From the NCBI GenBank assembly GCA_003538495.1, contig DPSD01000497.1, positions 1 through 7,378 of the forward strand: a DNA stretch of 7,378 bases, given 5' to 3'. The position numbers and the translations under genes are program-made. The DNA comes from Accumulibacter sp. GTDB taxonomy: Bacteria; Pseudomonadota; Gammaproteobacteria; Burkholderiales; Rhodocyclaceae. The notes under the pieces are model-generated. The model was given only the letters and a program-made list of their open reading frames with translations. It was not told the DNA's origin and made no database searches. Below, one piece after another: positions 7,010 to 7,378 of the stretch. Numbering within the stretch: position 1 is the stretch's first letter; each line of letters starts with the position of its first letter.

Positions 7010-7189
7010 ATGAATGCCAACGTCGTGACCCCTCCTTCGCCGCTCAGGAAGCCTGACCATTTTTCGCTCACTGAAACGGATCCCGGAGATGCGCAGGAGT
7101 CGGCAATCCGCGCGATGCAGGCAGTGATCGAACGAGGTTTGGCTGCGTCGCGACGGCGCGGTGACGCGCTCCGAGGGAGATTGTTTTGA
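7010..7189 (+). CDS. hypothetical small protein (59 aa), doubtful
   Basis: An ATG frame encodes 59 residues: a Pro/Ser/Asp-rich first half and a basic, possibly helical second half ('AIRAMQAVIERGLAASRRRG', 32-51). No family is recognised. Third-position G/C is about 63% (37 of 59), not much above background, and there is no Shine-Dalgarno at proper distance: the nearest, TAGGAG at 6985-6990, is 19 nt away. The opposite strand is also open across this stretch but gives an unconvincing product. It is listed because nothing else explains 7010-7189 and the helix is plausible for a small regulatory or toxin/antitoxin-like protein, for which there is no direct evidence. Confidence 0.25.
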   Translation: MNANVVTPPSPLRKPDHFSLTETDPGDAQESAIRAMQAVIERGLAASRRRGDALRGRLF

Positions 7190-7245
7190 GGGAAATGGAT
7201 ACGCTTGACGCGTGGGGAAGAGAAGCCTCGGAGCTGGGTCAAGGG

Positions 7246-7269
7246 CAGGCTGCGGCTTTTTGCAGCCTG
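7246..7269. repeat. perfect 8-bp inverted repeat
   Basis: CAGGCTGC (7246-7253) and GCAGCCTG (7262-7269) are exact reverse complements around an 8-nt spacer, GGCTTTTT. The T-run sits in the loop and not after the stem, so it is not a standard intrinsic terminator in the plus direction. It could end transcription of the preceding 59-codon frame or form an operator in front of the possible promoter at 7277. Confidence 0.4.
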
Positions 7270-7276
7270 GCGAAGC

Positions 7277-7282
7277 TATAGT
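7277..7282 (+). promoter_or_regulatory. possible -10 box (TATAGT) for a rightward transcript
   Basis: TATAGT matches the sigma-70 -10 consensus at five of six positions and lies 58 nt before an ATG with a good ribosome-binding site. No good -35 box is present at 16-18 nt upstream, where the inverted repeat lies, so any promoter would be weak or activator-dependent. Confidence 0.2.
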
Positions 7283-7339
7283 GGTCCCTGGAAATCAGAC
7301 AGTGGTTTAAGCTGTGCTCTATCATAGGAGCGAGAAGCG

Positions 7340-7378
7340 ATGAGTGAAGCAACTACCCGGAAGGTACATAGTGCGTGA
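7340..7378 (+). CDS. 12-codon mini-ORF with strong Shine-Dalgarno (leader peptide or chance)
   Basis: ATG at 7340 is preceded by AGGAG (7326-7330) at 9 nt, the best ribosome-binding site on the plus strand of this region. The frame reads MSEATTRKVHSA and stops with TGA at the final three bases. This is too short for an ordinary protein. It could be a leader peptide for a gene beyond the edge or the start of a gene interrupted by mutation. Alternatively the real start is the GTG at 7371, which has GGAAGG upstream. It cannot be resolved without the flanking sequence. Confidence 0.25.
   Translation: MSEATTRKVHSA

Noticed and set aside
6874..7242. 122-codon minus-strand frame upstream of map
   Set aside because: The product is unstructured-looking and Arg/Pro/Ser-rich, it shows no motif, and it would overlap the proposed map promoter and the inverted repeat.

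Overview
The window looks like chromosome of a GC-rich proteobacterium, most likely a betaproteobacterium (Rhodocyclales-like is a guess). Two blocks support this. The first is a map-glnD pair with proteobacterial-type GlnD architecture. The second is a small gene cluster of the 'HPr-rel-A' type: a PqqD-like protein, an HprK-related kinase A and a family-5 nucleotidyltransferase. All confidently called genes lie on the minus strand. No rRNA, tRNA, CRISPR array or insertion sequence was seen.

Layout in transcription order (right to left). Positions 6820-7378 hold no recognised gene: a plausible map promoter, a perfect GC-rich inverted repeat, a weak 59-codon plus-strand ORF, a second inverted repeat, and a 12-codon plus-strand mini-ORF with a good Shine-Dalgarno that ends at the last base. 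Next come map (type I methionine aminopeptidase) and, 3 nt later, glnD (PII uridylyltransferase / uridylyl-removing enzyme), both intact. A minus-strand hairpin followed by eight Ts at 3319-3358 is a likely terminator for this pair. A ~400-nt gap follows, with an AT-rich island that is the likely control region of the next operon.

The second operon (3031 down to 139) encodes, in order: (i) an unrecognised 152-residue protein with a twin-arginine-like export signal behind a hydrophilic N-terminal extension, and four cysteines; (ii) a 96-aa PqqD-family protein; (iii) a 306-aa HprK-related kinase; (iv) a 382-aa nucleotidyltransferase. The last three overlap by 4 and 11 nt, so they are translationally coupled. 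The arrangement suggests a peptide- or protein-modifying system: a PqqD-like recognition protein presents a substrate to a kinase and a nucleotidyltransferase, and the exported protein at the head of the operon is the obvious candidate substrate or partner. That functional link is inference. The chemistry of HPr-rel-A systems is, to my knowledge, not established. The left edge (1-138) probably contains the last codons of a convergent plus-strand gene.
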